The translations under genes and the position numbers were made by a program. Positions 44,273 to 53,655 of a DNA stretch of 64,000 nucleotides are shown here, piece after piece. Origin of the DNA: Kalmanozyma brasiliensis GHG001 (taxonomy: Eukaryota; Basidiomycota; Ustilaginomycetes; Ustilaginales); NCBI RefSeq assembly GCF_000497045.1, contig NW_015961970.1:310802-374801 (forward strand), given 5' to 3'. Positions within the stretch are counted from its first letter, which is position 1. Each line of letters starts with the position of its first letter. The notes beneath the pieces are model-generated. The model was not told where the DNA came from. It was given only the letters and a program-made list of their open reading frames with translations, and searched no databases.

Positions 44273-47200
44273 CTACGAAACTCTGACAACAATCGCACCG
44301 GGCTCCTCGTCCACCCTCACGCCCGCATCGAACGCCCTTCCTGCATCCGCGAACGGCAGTACGCTCCGCAATCTCGGACAAACATCACCCCTCTCCGCCG
44401 CTCTCTTCACCGCCTCCAGCGCCTCCTTGCAGTCCTCGCCCGTGTCCACGCCGACCCACTCGTAGCCTAGATTCTTCTTGTCCTTCTTGAAGAACGCGCG
44501 TCGTAGGCTGCGGAAGTGACTCTTGAGATTTGGGTTGTTCGTCCCATGTTCGTCGCCGTAGCATGTGCAGAACTGGCCTTCGCTTGCGAGGATCCTGCGC
44601 GAGGCGTCGTAGATCTTCCTTCCCCCGACCGTGTCGACGATCAAATCGAAGCTCGACTCGTGCAGCGAGTTGATGGCCCACAGTGGCTCACCGATGACGA
44701 CCTCGTGTGCTCCGTTCGCCTGACACACCGCCACACCGTCCGAAACACTCGGAGGACACTGCGCAACAATGACCAGTCCCAACCCGACCGACTCTTGCAA
44801 CGTCAACAACCCTACCCCATCATGCGCATTAAGAATCAGAACCCTCGCTCCCCTCTGCAACTGAGAGCAATGGTTCTGAATCAACTGGTGAGCCATCACA
44901 CCCGCACTTGGCAGCGCAGCAATCTGTTCCGTCGTCAAACAGTCGCTTGGTGCATGACAGATCCGATTATGATCGATCACCATGAACTCGGCCAGCGCGC
45001 CCGACTTGCGACTGTCCTGCAGACCAAAGACGATATCGCCTTTGCGCATCTTCTTGACCTCATACCCGCATTCCACGATGCGACCGCAGAAGCTTCGACC
45101 GGGGACGTAACCGAACGCGTTGTCGGCACGCACCTTCTCGCGCAACAGCAGCTTGTCCGTCTCGTCGATCGCCACGGCAATCACCTGGACCAGCACCTGG
45201 TGCGAGCCGATCTTGCGCGGTGGCGGCGTGTGTGCGGTGAGCGAGAGCGTCGTCAACGACAATTCGTCTTGCAGGTGAGCGGGGATGTCCGACGAGGTGG
45301 TGTCGCTGCTCTTCTTGCGCTTGATCGATTTGCTCCTGCTAGCAAAGGCACCGCTTGTGACGGCCACCGTCTGCATTGTGGTGCGGTTGTTGAGGAGGTC
45401 GTCAGCGTTGGTGGTGAATCGCTTGGGATCCTTGTTGGGTCGGTAGCTGGTTGGGACGGTGGGCATCGAGGTGGGGATGGTGCTCGAAAGGCTCAGCGCA
45501 GATTGTGAGGCCGAGGGGGAAGAGCTCTCAGCGGACGAAGCGCCAGATCGACCTCCGACTACCGACGGCGGGTTGAGCGATTCAAGCGCCGACTCGCTGA
45601 CCGCCGATAGTCCATCGTGGGACATGAGAGAGCGAGCCACCGGCGGATGGAGATACTGGTTGGTCGAAGCTCCCAGAGGCGCATTGCGAACCACCGCAGG
45701 AGAGCTGATCGAGCTGATGACCGAGCTGGTTCGCGACACGGTCGACGCGGGAAGCGCAGGATACGGCGAGGCCGAGTGCGAAGGCGAGACAGGACGCGAA
45801 GGGTACGGCGAGAGACCCGTCACCACTTCCTCCCGCTCCGGCATCTGGCTTTCCCACTCGTTGATCGCCGACATGAGCGAATGGCGGTTGCCTGTCTGAG
45901 ACAGAGTCGGCAGGGCCGGACTAGGCGACAGCGCTCGCATCTTCTTGGCATACGGCGACAGCTCGTGATGGTTGACGTACGAGTACTCGGCTCGCGGGCT
46001 GTTGCGGTACGAAGTCGAGTGGACGCTCGACGACACGTGTGAGCCGACCGAACGACCTGATTGACTTGGCACAGCGCTGGGTGCAGGAGAGACAGGTCGA
46101 CTATCCCAGTCAGGCTCGGACGACGCCGCGCTATGAGCGTAAAGACGAGACGGCGAGCCCGAGACAGTGCTGCCGGCCTGGTAGCCGACCGGAATTTGCG
46201 GCACAGGAGGAGCGTCTGCCATGATCCTAGCCATCGCGGGAGACGTGGGAGGTAGGGGACTCAGCGAGCCACTCGAGCGTTTCGACTTGGGACTCGGCGA
46301 CGGCGTCGAGCGAGGAGGTCGCGGTGGCGACTCGAGCACCGAACCAGGAGCGGTGGGAACAAATTGACCGACGACAGGGGTCGCGGCCAGAGCAGAAGCC
46401 GCTGCGCCATTGCCGTTGACAGAACTTGTTCCGGCCGCTGCTGTTGCCACAGGCTGCGAAGGAAGCTTCTTGTCTTGAGCAGACATGCGACGTAGCACGG
46501 ACGAGTCGATGGTGGTCGCGACAAGGCCAGGTGGTAGGCTGAGACCCTTGCCCTTGTACTCTTGCCAGATTCCCTTCTTGACCGGCGCCATCGACTTGGA
46601 TCGTGTGACCCCTTCGCTGGTGCCGTTTACCTTGGAGTCCGATTGGACCGCGGTGCGCTGGCTTGAAGATCGCGACATGAGACTGGGACGTTGAGGAACG
46701 GCGTCTTCGTCGTATTCGTCGATCCTTGAGGTGCCGGGCACCTGTGACGAAGTGAAGGAATCGCGAGACTCGAGCGCGGGGGGCGTCGGGGGGATCAGGT
46801 TGATGCCCAACGCAGCCACCGCAGTGGGCTTGCCGTTGGGAGTTCGATCTTCCTGAGCAGGCGCCATGACTTCCTCCAAGGCCGGCGGAGGAGGCATCAC
46901 AAGCTTCTTCTGGGGCGTTTCCGTAGCCGAAGGAGCGGCTCTGTCTGCGTCCAAAGCCCTAGGCATTGATTCTGCCTCGGGCGATGTGAGCGCTGTACTG
47001 GCGAGACTAGCCTCGGACGAAGTGGGCGGCGCACTGTGGTCAGCGCTCGCTACGTTCTGACCGCTGCTCGCTGCGGGAGCAGGAGCAAGTAGTGGGGCGG
47101 GAGCAGCGGGAACCTGACTCGCCGCCATCTGGGACTTCTCGATATCGCCGTTCGGCAACGTTGGCGAATACCTCGTGTCCGTGGGATAGACAGGAATGAC

Positions 47201-50200
47201 AGCGTCCTTCGCATCAGGGGCCGCGTTGCCAGCGACGCTCTGATGGCTGGCCACGCTCTGGAGTGGGGCGGCATTATTAGCCGGTGGTACTGAGGGCACC
47301 ACACCGTTGGGCTGCTGTGCCGCCGCGATCGGTGTCGGACCGCCGTTGCTGGTTCCGTCCGCCTGCTTGCCGCTAACGTTGGCGAGCGGCGGTGCCGGAG
47401 AGGACTTCATTGAGGATCCGTTGCTTCTCGTGGATGCGGAACCCACCGAGTCGACTGACACGGTGCGACTGTGCTTGCTCGCATCTTTCTTGTCTTTCTT
47501 GTCCTTCTTGCTCTTCTTCTCCTTCTTCTCCTTCTTGTCCTTGCTTGGAGAGCGGAACGCCCCGAAGAGGGTATCTGCCAGCGATCGAGGCTGATTCTGC
47601 TTGGCAGCCGGCTTGACGGGAGAGGCATTGTCCTTGCTGCCAAAGACCGCAGTGCCCTTCGTGGGTGTCGACGGGACGCTTCGAGGCGAGGCGGGTGTCG
47701 ATTGAGTAGGCGAAATGGACTCTTGCGGCCTGTCTGCTGCGAGTTTGCCCTCGGCAATCTCGACACCGCCCATCTCGGTTACCTTCTTTGTCTTCGGTCG
47801 TGGACGATCCAGGACGGAGACCTTTGGCTCTGTCGATGCGGCCACCTTTGTAGCGTCCGCGCTTAGCTGAGGTTCTGGACTAGTCTTGTTGCCTGCAAGA
47901 TCGGAAAGTCCGCTGCGAGCAGGTGTCGAGTCTTGCGAGCCCTGCGCCTGGTTGTTGAGCCAAGCGGCAGCAAAGCTGGGAGCAATACCCGTGGTATCGG
48001 TGCTGTTCTGCATCTCGTTCTCCCCATCGGCGCGCTTTTGACGCACCTCGTTGATAGCCTGCTGTGCGTCTGCTTCGACACGGTTGCTCTCCGTGGCTGC
48101 TGGGTCCGCGACAACGCCGTTGCTCACCGTTGCAGGCATATCAGCTTGCGGTGTAGCCGAGGTCTCCGCTTGCTCGCGCCTCATCCTGTTGAGGGTCGAG
48201 TCCGAGTAGTTGACGCGATCGAATTGGTCGATCATGTTGGAGAACGAAGGGCCGAAGAAGTCTTCACCGACGTTCATCTTGCGAAGTCGATCTTGCTCGG
48301 CCAGAGATTTGGACCTGAGATCAGCGTCGTCAACCGAGCGTTCCACTCCCAAGTCCGAATCTTTAGATGATTCCTGTCCGCCAAGAATGCCGCTGGCAGC
48401 GAACGAAGTGCCGAGGCTGACCTCGCTGAGACGTCGTGGTGCTGTCGCTGGCTTGGACGAAGGAGCAGTGCGGGTGCTGACGCGTTGCGATTGAGCGGTG
48501 GAAGTCGTATCGTACGAAGCATCGCCCTCCGCGGCTTGAGTGTCGATGTGCGCATGCGCGATCGAGGCCACGACAGCAGCTTCGTCTTCCGCATCCTCGG
48601 CGTCGCCTTGCTCCTTGGCTGTAGGCGTGCTCCGCCCGCTGGTAGCAGACGCATAGTCGCTACCTTCTGATCGACGGGCAACGAGGGGTGGCCTGTCGCC
48701 GGGCACAAGGAGCGGTGCGGCCACTGCTTGCGCGAGAGCTGGCTGGACGACCGCAGTCTGAGCATCTGTAGGTTCCGTGACCTGGATAGAGACGCCGGAA
48801 GGAGCGGTTGGCAGCCCCTCCTCCCTGGAGTCATCGGCTTGACTTTGAGATGAACCTTGTCGGAGGTGCAGGCGAGCTGCAATCTCTTCATAGTTGCGGC
48901 TAGGCCCCTTGCCCTTGACAGACTTGTGCGAGCGCATCTCCTGGTGGTAAGCGTGACCGACGCTGGATGCCTCCTCATCCTCCTCTGCCACCACGTCGAG
49001 TGTCGTCTGACCGCCACCGACCAGGCCTTCGTCTGAGGACGTCTCGTCAGAGTCTTCCGACTCTTCTGACGACACCTCTGACTCTTCGTCTGCGGACTCT
49101 TCCTCCTCGATGCGGTTCGCAAGGTACTGGGCGGTGGTCGGTTGGGGGACAGTGGTTGAGCTGGTGGCGGAAGCGGGTGCGGCCGTGGGTTGGGGGGCAG
49201 CTCTTGCCGGCTCGGGTGCCACCGCCGTAGAGGGTTGCATGGGCGCGGGTTGCGGCTGAGGAATCGAGCGAGGAGCTGGCACCACTGTCACAGGAGCAGA
49301 CGTCTGGCCTGGATAAGCTGGGACGGCTGTGGGCGAAGCTGGCAACGCTACCGGCGCTTGCCTTTGCTCTTGAGTCGGAATCATCTGTTGCGGCATCGCA
49401 GCAGGCACAGCTCCGCTTCCCTGCTGCAGGACTGGTGCCGGCACGGCTTGGACGTATTGCTGTGGGTCGACATACTGCTGTGCCTGGATGTGCTGTTGTG
49501 GCTGCACATACTGCTGAGGCACCGTGTGCGATAGCATCTGCTGCTGCTGCTTGTAATGTTGCTGAGGCTGTGGGGCATGCAGGATTGGAACAGACGCCAT
49601 GGCGTGAGGCACGACGACGGGCACAGGCGCACTGGTGCCGTTCATCATCACGGCAGAGGCTTGCAGAGACATGGACGGGGGAATTTGTGCCACGTTGACC
49701 GAAGATGATGATGCGACCGGTGAGTAGACGGGCGAGATGGGTGCGACGACCTGCCCTGGCTGCAGCTGAAGGGGCGGAGCGTGTTGCAGCTCGGAGTGCG
49801 GGGATACGGGCGTTGGAGGCATCGAGCCGATGACTTGAGATGCAGCCCTCGCCAAGAGGTCTTGCTGCACGACACCAGGATCGCGTTGGACCTGCTGGAA
49901 TTGGGCGTCCTGCTCGAGCTCCTTCCTGACGCGGCTGGCGACCATGCTGCTGCGCTTTTCTGAGGTACGAGACGGCTTGGGAGCCAAGGTGGGCATCGAC
50001 TCCCACATCTGGGCCACCTCGGTACCCGACATGGACTTGACGAACGAATTCCAGTCGGAGGTGCCGTTGGCGGCGGTTCGACTCTGACTGCGTGTGCGAC
50101 CCATGGAAGCAGGAGGACTGATTGGGCGGGAAGGATCGGCATTCGAGCCTTTGGCAAGAGAAGTTGTCGAAGCCTGGCGCATGAGATTGGGCTGCTGTTG

Positions 50201-50851
50201 TCCTAGAGGGGCCACGCCGGAGCCTAGCCTCATGGAAGACGTAGATCCTTTTTGGCCGAGTGATGGCATTGGCGGCATAGAAGGCTGTGAAGAGTAGCGT
50301 CGCTTGGAGGAAGATCCGCCGTAGTCGCTTCGTGCGCCGCGAGGAGGAGCCCTACTTTGAAGAGAGTCGGAGGCGTGCGGGAATCCAGGAGGACCGCTTG
50401 TCTCGGGCTCAGAAAAGATGCTGCCTGCGACGCTGGGAGGTCGAGAGTAGTTCTTGCGGGTGAGACCGCCGCTCTCCCACCATCGGCCTTTCCTTTCGCT
50501 TGTGCTGATGTCCGTGGGAGCGATGCTGCTGGCACCGTCGTAGTAGACACTGCCGGAGGCCGAGGGCGCTGTCTTCTTCTTGCTACCAAAGAGGCTGAAA
50601 CGGCTGGTGTTGCTCCTGCCAGACCTGACGGAAGGTGCCTGACTGTAGCTGCCGCCGTTGAGTTGGAGTGATCCGGTGCCTGCGCTCTTGAACATATTGC
50701 CGGCGAGGATCGAGTCAGGCCTGTTAGGAGCATTGGGCAGATCGGAAGGTGCCTGCTGACGGGCTCTTCTGGACGGCTTTGTGTTGACCGGCTCGGTATA
50801 CCTCTGGGAGGGCCGGTTAAGGATGGTGTCCATGAAGCTGTGCTTTGACAT
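44273..50851 (-). CDS. Giant disordered protein with C-terminal quinone-reductase-like (MDR) domain
   Basis: 2,192 residues in one uninterrupted frame, ATG at 50851. About 1,800 residues are low complexity: Ser/Pro-rich, a Gln-Tyr-Val repeat region (QQYVQ-type, near residue 430), an acidic Ser/Glu block near 590-610, and a run of alternating Lys/Asp/Glu (KKEKKEKKSKKDKKDKKD, about residues 1115-1135). The last 380 residues form a medium-chain dehydrogenase/reductase fold: SHQVLVQVIAVAIDETDKLLL, VPGRSFCGRIVECG, KKGDIVFG-like, LPSAGVMAHQLI and a nucleotide loop NAHDGVGLLTL. The zinc-ligand GHE motif is replaced by GRSFCG, so it is not a zinc alcohol dehydrogenase. Whether the domain is still catalytic is unclear. 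Function not recognised; a cell-cortex or polarity scaffold is only a guess. Confidence 0.85.
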   Translation of the reverse strand: MSKHSFMDTILNRPSQRYTEPVNTKPSRRARQQAPSDLPNAPNRPDSILAGNMFKSAGTGSLQLNGGSYSQAPSVRSGRSNTSRFSLFGSKKKTAPSASGSVYYDGASSIAPTDISTSERKGRWWESGGLTRKNYSRPPSVAGSIFSEPETSGPPGFPHASDSLQSRAPPRGARSDYGGSSSKRRYSSQPSMPPMPSLGQKGSTSSMRLGSGVAPLGQQQPNLMRQASTTSLAKGSNADPSRPISPPASMGRTRSQSRTAANGTSDWNSFVKSMSGTEVAQMWESMPTLAPKPSRTSEKRSSMVASRVRKELEQDAQFQQVQRDPGVVQQDLLARAASQVIGSMPPTPVSPHSELQHAPPLQLQPGQVVAPISPVYSPVASSSSVNVAQIPPSMSLQASAVMMNGTSAPVPVVVPHAMASVPILHAPQPQQHYKQQQQMLSHTVPQQYVQPQQHIQAQQYVDPQQYVQAVPAPVLQQGSGAVPAAMPQQMIPTQEQRQAPVALPASPTAVPAYPGQTSAPVTVVPAPRSIPQPQPAPMQPSTAVAPEPARAAPQPTAAPASATSSTTVPQPTTAQYLANRIEEEESADEESEVSSEESEDSDETSSDEGLVGGGQTTLDVVAEEDEEASSVGHAYHQEMRSHKSVKGKGPSRNYEEIAARLHLRQGSSQSQADDSREEGLPTAPSGVSIQVTEPTDAQTAVVQPALAQAVAAPLLVPGDRPPLVARRSEGSDYASATSGRSTPTAKEQGDAEDAEDEAAVVASIAHAHIDTQAAEGDASYDTTSTAQSQRVSTRTAPSSKPATAPRRLSEVSLGTSFAASGILGGQESSKDSDLGVERSVDDADLRSKSLAEQDRLRKMNVGEDFFGPSFSNMIDQFDRVNYSDSTLNRMRREQAETSATPQADMPATVSNGVVADPAATESNRVEADAQQAINEVRQKRADGENEMQNSTDTTGIAPSFAAAWLNNQAQGSQDSTPARSGLSDLAGNKTSPEPQLSADATKVAASTEPKVSVLDRPRPKTKKVTEMGGVEIAEGKLAADRPQESISPTQSTPASPRSVPSTPTKGTAVFGSKDNASPVKPAAKQNQPRSLADTLFGAFRSPSKDKKEKKEKKSKKDKKDKKDASKHSRTVSVDSVGSASTRSNGSSMKSSPAPPLANVSGKQADGTSNGGPTPIAAAQQPNGVVPSVPPANNAAPLQSVASHQSVAGNAAPDAKDAVIPVYPTDTRYSPTLPNGDIEKSQMAASQVPAAPAPLLAPAPAASSGQNVASADHSAPPTSSEASLASTALTSPEAESMPRALDADRAAPSATETPQKKLVMPPPPALEEVMAPAQEDRTPNGKPTAVAALGINLIPPTPPALESRDSFTSSQVPGTSRIDEYDEDAVPQRPSLMSRSSSQRTAVQSDSKVNGTSEGVTRSKSMAPVKKGIWQEYKGKGLSLPPGLVATTIDSSVLRRMSAQDKKLPSQPVATAAAGTSSVNGNGAAASALAATPVVGQFVPTAPGSVLESPPRPPRSTPSPSPKSKRSSGSLSPLPPTSPAMARIMADAPPVPQIPVGYQAGSTVSGSPSRLYAHSAASSEPDWDSRPVSPAPSAVPSQSGRSVGSHVSSSVHSTSYRNSPRAEYSYVNHHELSPYAKKMRALSPSPALPTLSQTGNRHSLMSAINEWESQMPEREEVVTGLSPYPSRPVSPSHSASPYPALPASTVSRTSSVISSISSPAVVRNAPLGASTNQYLHPPVARSLMSHDGLSAVSESALESLNPPSVVGGRSGASSAESSSPSASQSALSLSSTIPTSMPTVPTSYRPNKDPKRFTTNADDLLNNRTTMQTVAVTSGAFASRSKSIKRKKSSDTTSSDIPAHLQDELSLTTLSLTAHTPPPRKIGSHQVLVQVIAVAIDETDKLLLREKVRADNAFGYVPGRSFCGRIVECGYEVKKMRKGDIVFGLQDSRKSGALAEFMVIDHNRICHAPSDCLTTEQIAALPSAGVMAHQLIQNHCSQLQRGARVLILNAHDGVGLLTLQESVGLGLVIVAQCPPSVSDGVAVCQANGAHEVVIGEPLWAINSLHESSFDLIVDTVGGRKIYDASRRILASEGQFCTCYGDEHGTNNPNLKSHFRSLRRAFFKKDKKNLGYEWVGVDTGEDCKEALEAVKRAAERGDVCPRLRSVLPFADAGRAFDAGVRVDEEPGAIVVRVS

Positions 50852-53655
50852 GGTGGATGGACGCCGTGCAGCTGTGGTCGCGCCTGTCGACCGACAGACG
50901 TCCCGAGCTGAGAGTGAGGGTGCTTTGCTGGTGGACTAGCGGGTTCGGGCGTCGAAGACGGCGGAAGACGGAGCGCTGCGGCGGTCAAGCGATTGCAGGG
51001 AAAGGACGCTGCTACCAGGCGCAGTGCATGGATGGTGTGTCGATGAGCGGAAAGACGTGGGAAAGGGTACGATTTGATGCGCGTGCCAAGCGGGTCGAGA
51101 AGAGCGCCGGCAGGAGCGTGCTTTGGTGATCCGAGGATGTGGATGGACTGGTCGTTGTTGATGGTAGATTGTGTTCGATTGAAAAGCCTCCAGGGTATAT
51201 GAGGTCGGACGCTGGCTGAAAGGTTCCGAAGAGCTGCTGCTTGCTGCTAGTTGTTGTTGACGAGGAGGGATATCCGTGATGATGAGCTTGAAGGAGCGGA
51301 GGTACCAACGACGCACGACGAAGCAGACAAAGGAAAGTGGAGCTCAGCCGAGCTGGGGAAAAGGGAGTGACGGCTTGGTGAAGAAGGAAGATTCAAATAT
51401 GATCTTTGGGTCAGGATTGGAGGAGTGGGCATGTGAGAGAGTGCTCGAGAAGGGCCAGGGATGGTATGCTGCGCTGAGCCTAGCAGGCCTGGGATAGCAG
51501 CCGATGCGAGGATGCGAGGATGCGAGGATGACCAAAAACCGAGACTGGTTTGCTTGCCCTGGCTTTGACTTTGCGGGTCCACGGCTCCAGTTCAAGATCG
51601 AGCTGATCAGCGCGATCTTTTTTTGGCGCTTTCTCTCCACTCGCTCGCTGGAATTTCACTCATGAATTTCAAAAGAAGGAAACAAGATGCAGCAGCAGCG
51701 GCCCAAAACACACATATGCTGCACCAACAATAATTTTATAAATAAAAACTATTTAAAATTGAGAAAAGGGGGGGCCGGTCGAGAGGCCTGCACTTTGCAA
51801 CTCCGAGCCTTGCCCAAGCTGCAGACTGACGAACAGACGGTCGCTGCTCGCTCTCTCACCGATGAAAGCGTGCCCCCATTGCGCGAGACGAGGATGGAGG
51901 CCAGCCTTCTCAAGGACTTCTCAGCCCGCGCCAAGCCAAACAGATCCACTGCGAGTCGCTCGCATACTGCGCCTTCTACATGAATCCTTCGTTGTGCTGA
52001 GCAGCGCCTTTTCGTGCTGTGAAGCACCAATGTCGATCACGTGCGAGCGCTTCCAAGTCGACCATTTGACTTGGTGTTCCCACCTCAAGACGTTGGTGTG
52101 GGGCTTCTTCTGCTCGTGACTAGCCGCTTTGCGAGTCCGATCGTAGGCTCGTATTGGATACAAATGTAGACTAAGCTGCTCGGCGGTCAAAGCAGAGAGC
52201 ATCGATGGGCTCAGTACGTGGACTAGCCGAGGAGCAGTTTATTTTTGGAAGCGAGACAGGGCAGAGAAGACGGATGGCCCTTTCTTGAAAGACCCTCGAT
52301 CGTGGGTCCACGGCTTCCGATCGAGACCCTGTGCATTGTTCGTGCAGCCGAGACTGTTGGATTTCTTCCTGTCCTCACGGAGCCACACCATGACCGGAAG
52401 TGCCGAGCCGTGATCCTTGCTGCAACCAGCTTGAAAGGACGCTCATGGCCGTGCATAGAACCATACGTTCCGAGTCACTGGCACTCGATGGCCTTGTCCA
52501 GTGCATGGGCCGTTTGATGTTCGGCTGCGTCGGTTGCTGATCATTGCATCGGAAATGCGCTCACCTCGCATCTCAAAGTGGAAAAAGTGCTGCGAATCAC
52601 CAAAATCTGAGGCCGGACTCACCTTGACCGATGATATTGACCGTGCTTGATTGTCTACCATCTCTACTCAGACCCCCGCCTGTGACCGGTTGAGCCGCAC
52701 CATCATTGTTCTCAAATTGGGCCTCCACAAGGCAGCGGATCTCAACAAGGTGCGGGCGAGGGCACGGCAGATTGCGTTTCAGGCAACTCCGAAGGCCTGC
52801 ACGTGCCGAAAGTGCAGAGACTTGGCCGATGCCAAGAGCCTCTGTCAGCCTTTCTGAAATCGCATCGGGTGATCCATCTCCATCACGCTGGTCTGTCCAG
52901 TCACGCTTGCCACAGCCTGGCATTCGCAGTCAGCGCCTGCTCTCAAGCATAGGCTTGTCCGGTCAAGATATTCCGGCTCACCCGACTTGAAGGTTCCCTG
53001 CAGCTGACAGTGACAGAGCGCGGCTCTACGAAGGTGATCATTGAATTTAAAAAATGCCGCCAAAAATCGAGGCAAAGAAATTCGCCGTTGAATTAGGAAC
53101 AGCCCAGCTCACCCACTGTTTTCGATGCACTGTCTTTCGGTAGACGTGCCGTCAGGATCCTCGTGTTCCTGTCGACGGGCAAAGAGCATTGGATGGACCT
53201 GTTCGACAGAAGCCGGAAGTATGCCTGCAGCGAAAAGGCTCCATCAGCCCACCTGGCGGCCTACGCCGATTCAAAAGAGGCATGCACTGTCGCTACGTGT
53301 CATTGAGCTCGGACCCCTTCCGTACCTTCGGCTGCTACCCGCGCCCCTGCCAACGTCCTGATCACACCGCATCGCATTGTTCGACCCGCATTTGCCTGAA
53401 GCGGCTCACTTTTCAGCCCTTGCTCGTGCTCAAGACCGAATCAAATCTTGAGCCTGAGCCCAACCTTGAGCCGCCAATCGATGCACGGTTCCGCTTGGCC
53501 AATAACGTATATGAGACCAGGTGGGCAACTGATCCGACTCCTTGAGCCACCGTCATCGGCCCACTTTGCTCAGCCCCCTGTCGTCTTCCTCACTTGACCT
53601 CCTCCTTCACTTCCTCTCCGACCACAGCATCCCTGGCTCCGATCGCGAACACGTC
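50852..53655. other. 2.8 kb gene-poor divergent region
   Basis: The longest stretch without a supported gene, between the giant MDR gene (-) and the PolX gene (+). It holds an 8-bp tandem repeat (51503-51526), a TTTTGGCGC box at 51621-51629, an AT-rich island at about 51726-51768, a CACGTG core at 52038-52043 and a second AT-rich patch at 53040-53066. Scattered open frames up to 118 codons (for example 53189-53545) have no recognised content. It may carry long leaders, regulatory DNA or a non-coding RNA; none is directly shown. Confidence 0.5.
51503..51526 (+). repeat. Tandem GATGCGAG x3
   Basis: Three perfect copies of an 8-bp unit, followed by a partial fourth (GATG). Short direct repeat, probably replication slippage. 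Confidence 0.95.

Noticed and set aside
53189..53545. 118-codon frame just upstream of PolX
   Set aside because: Different frame from PolX, no recognisable content; more likely promoter or leader.
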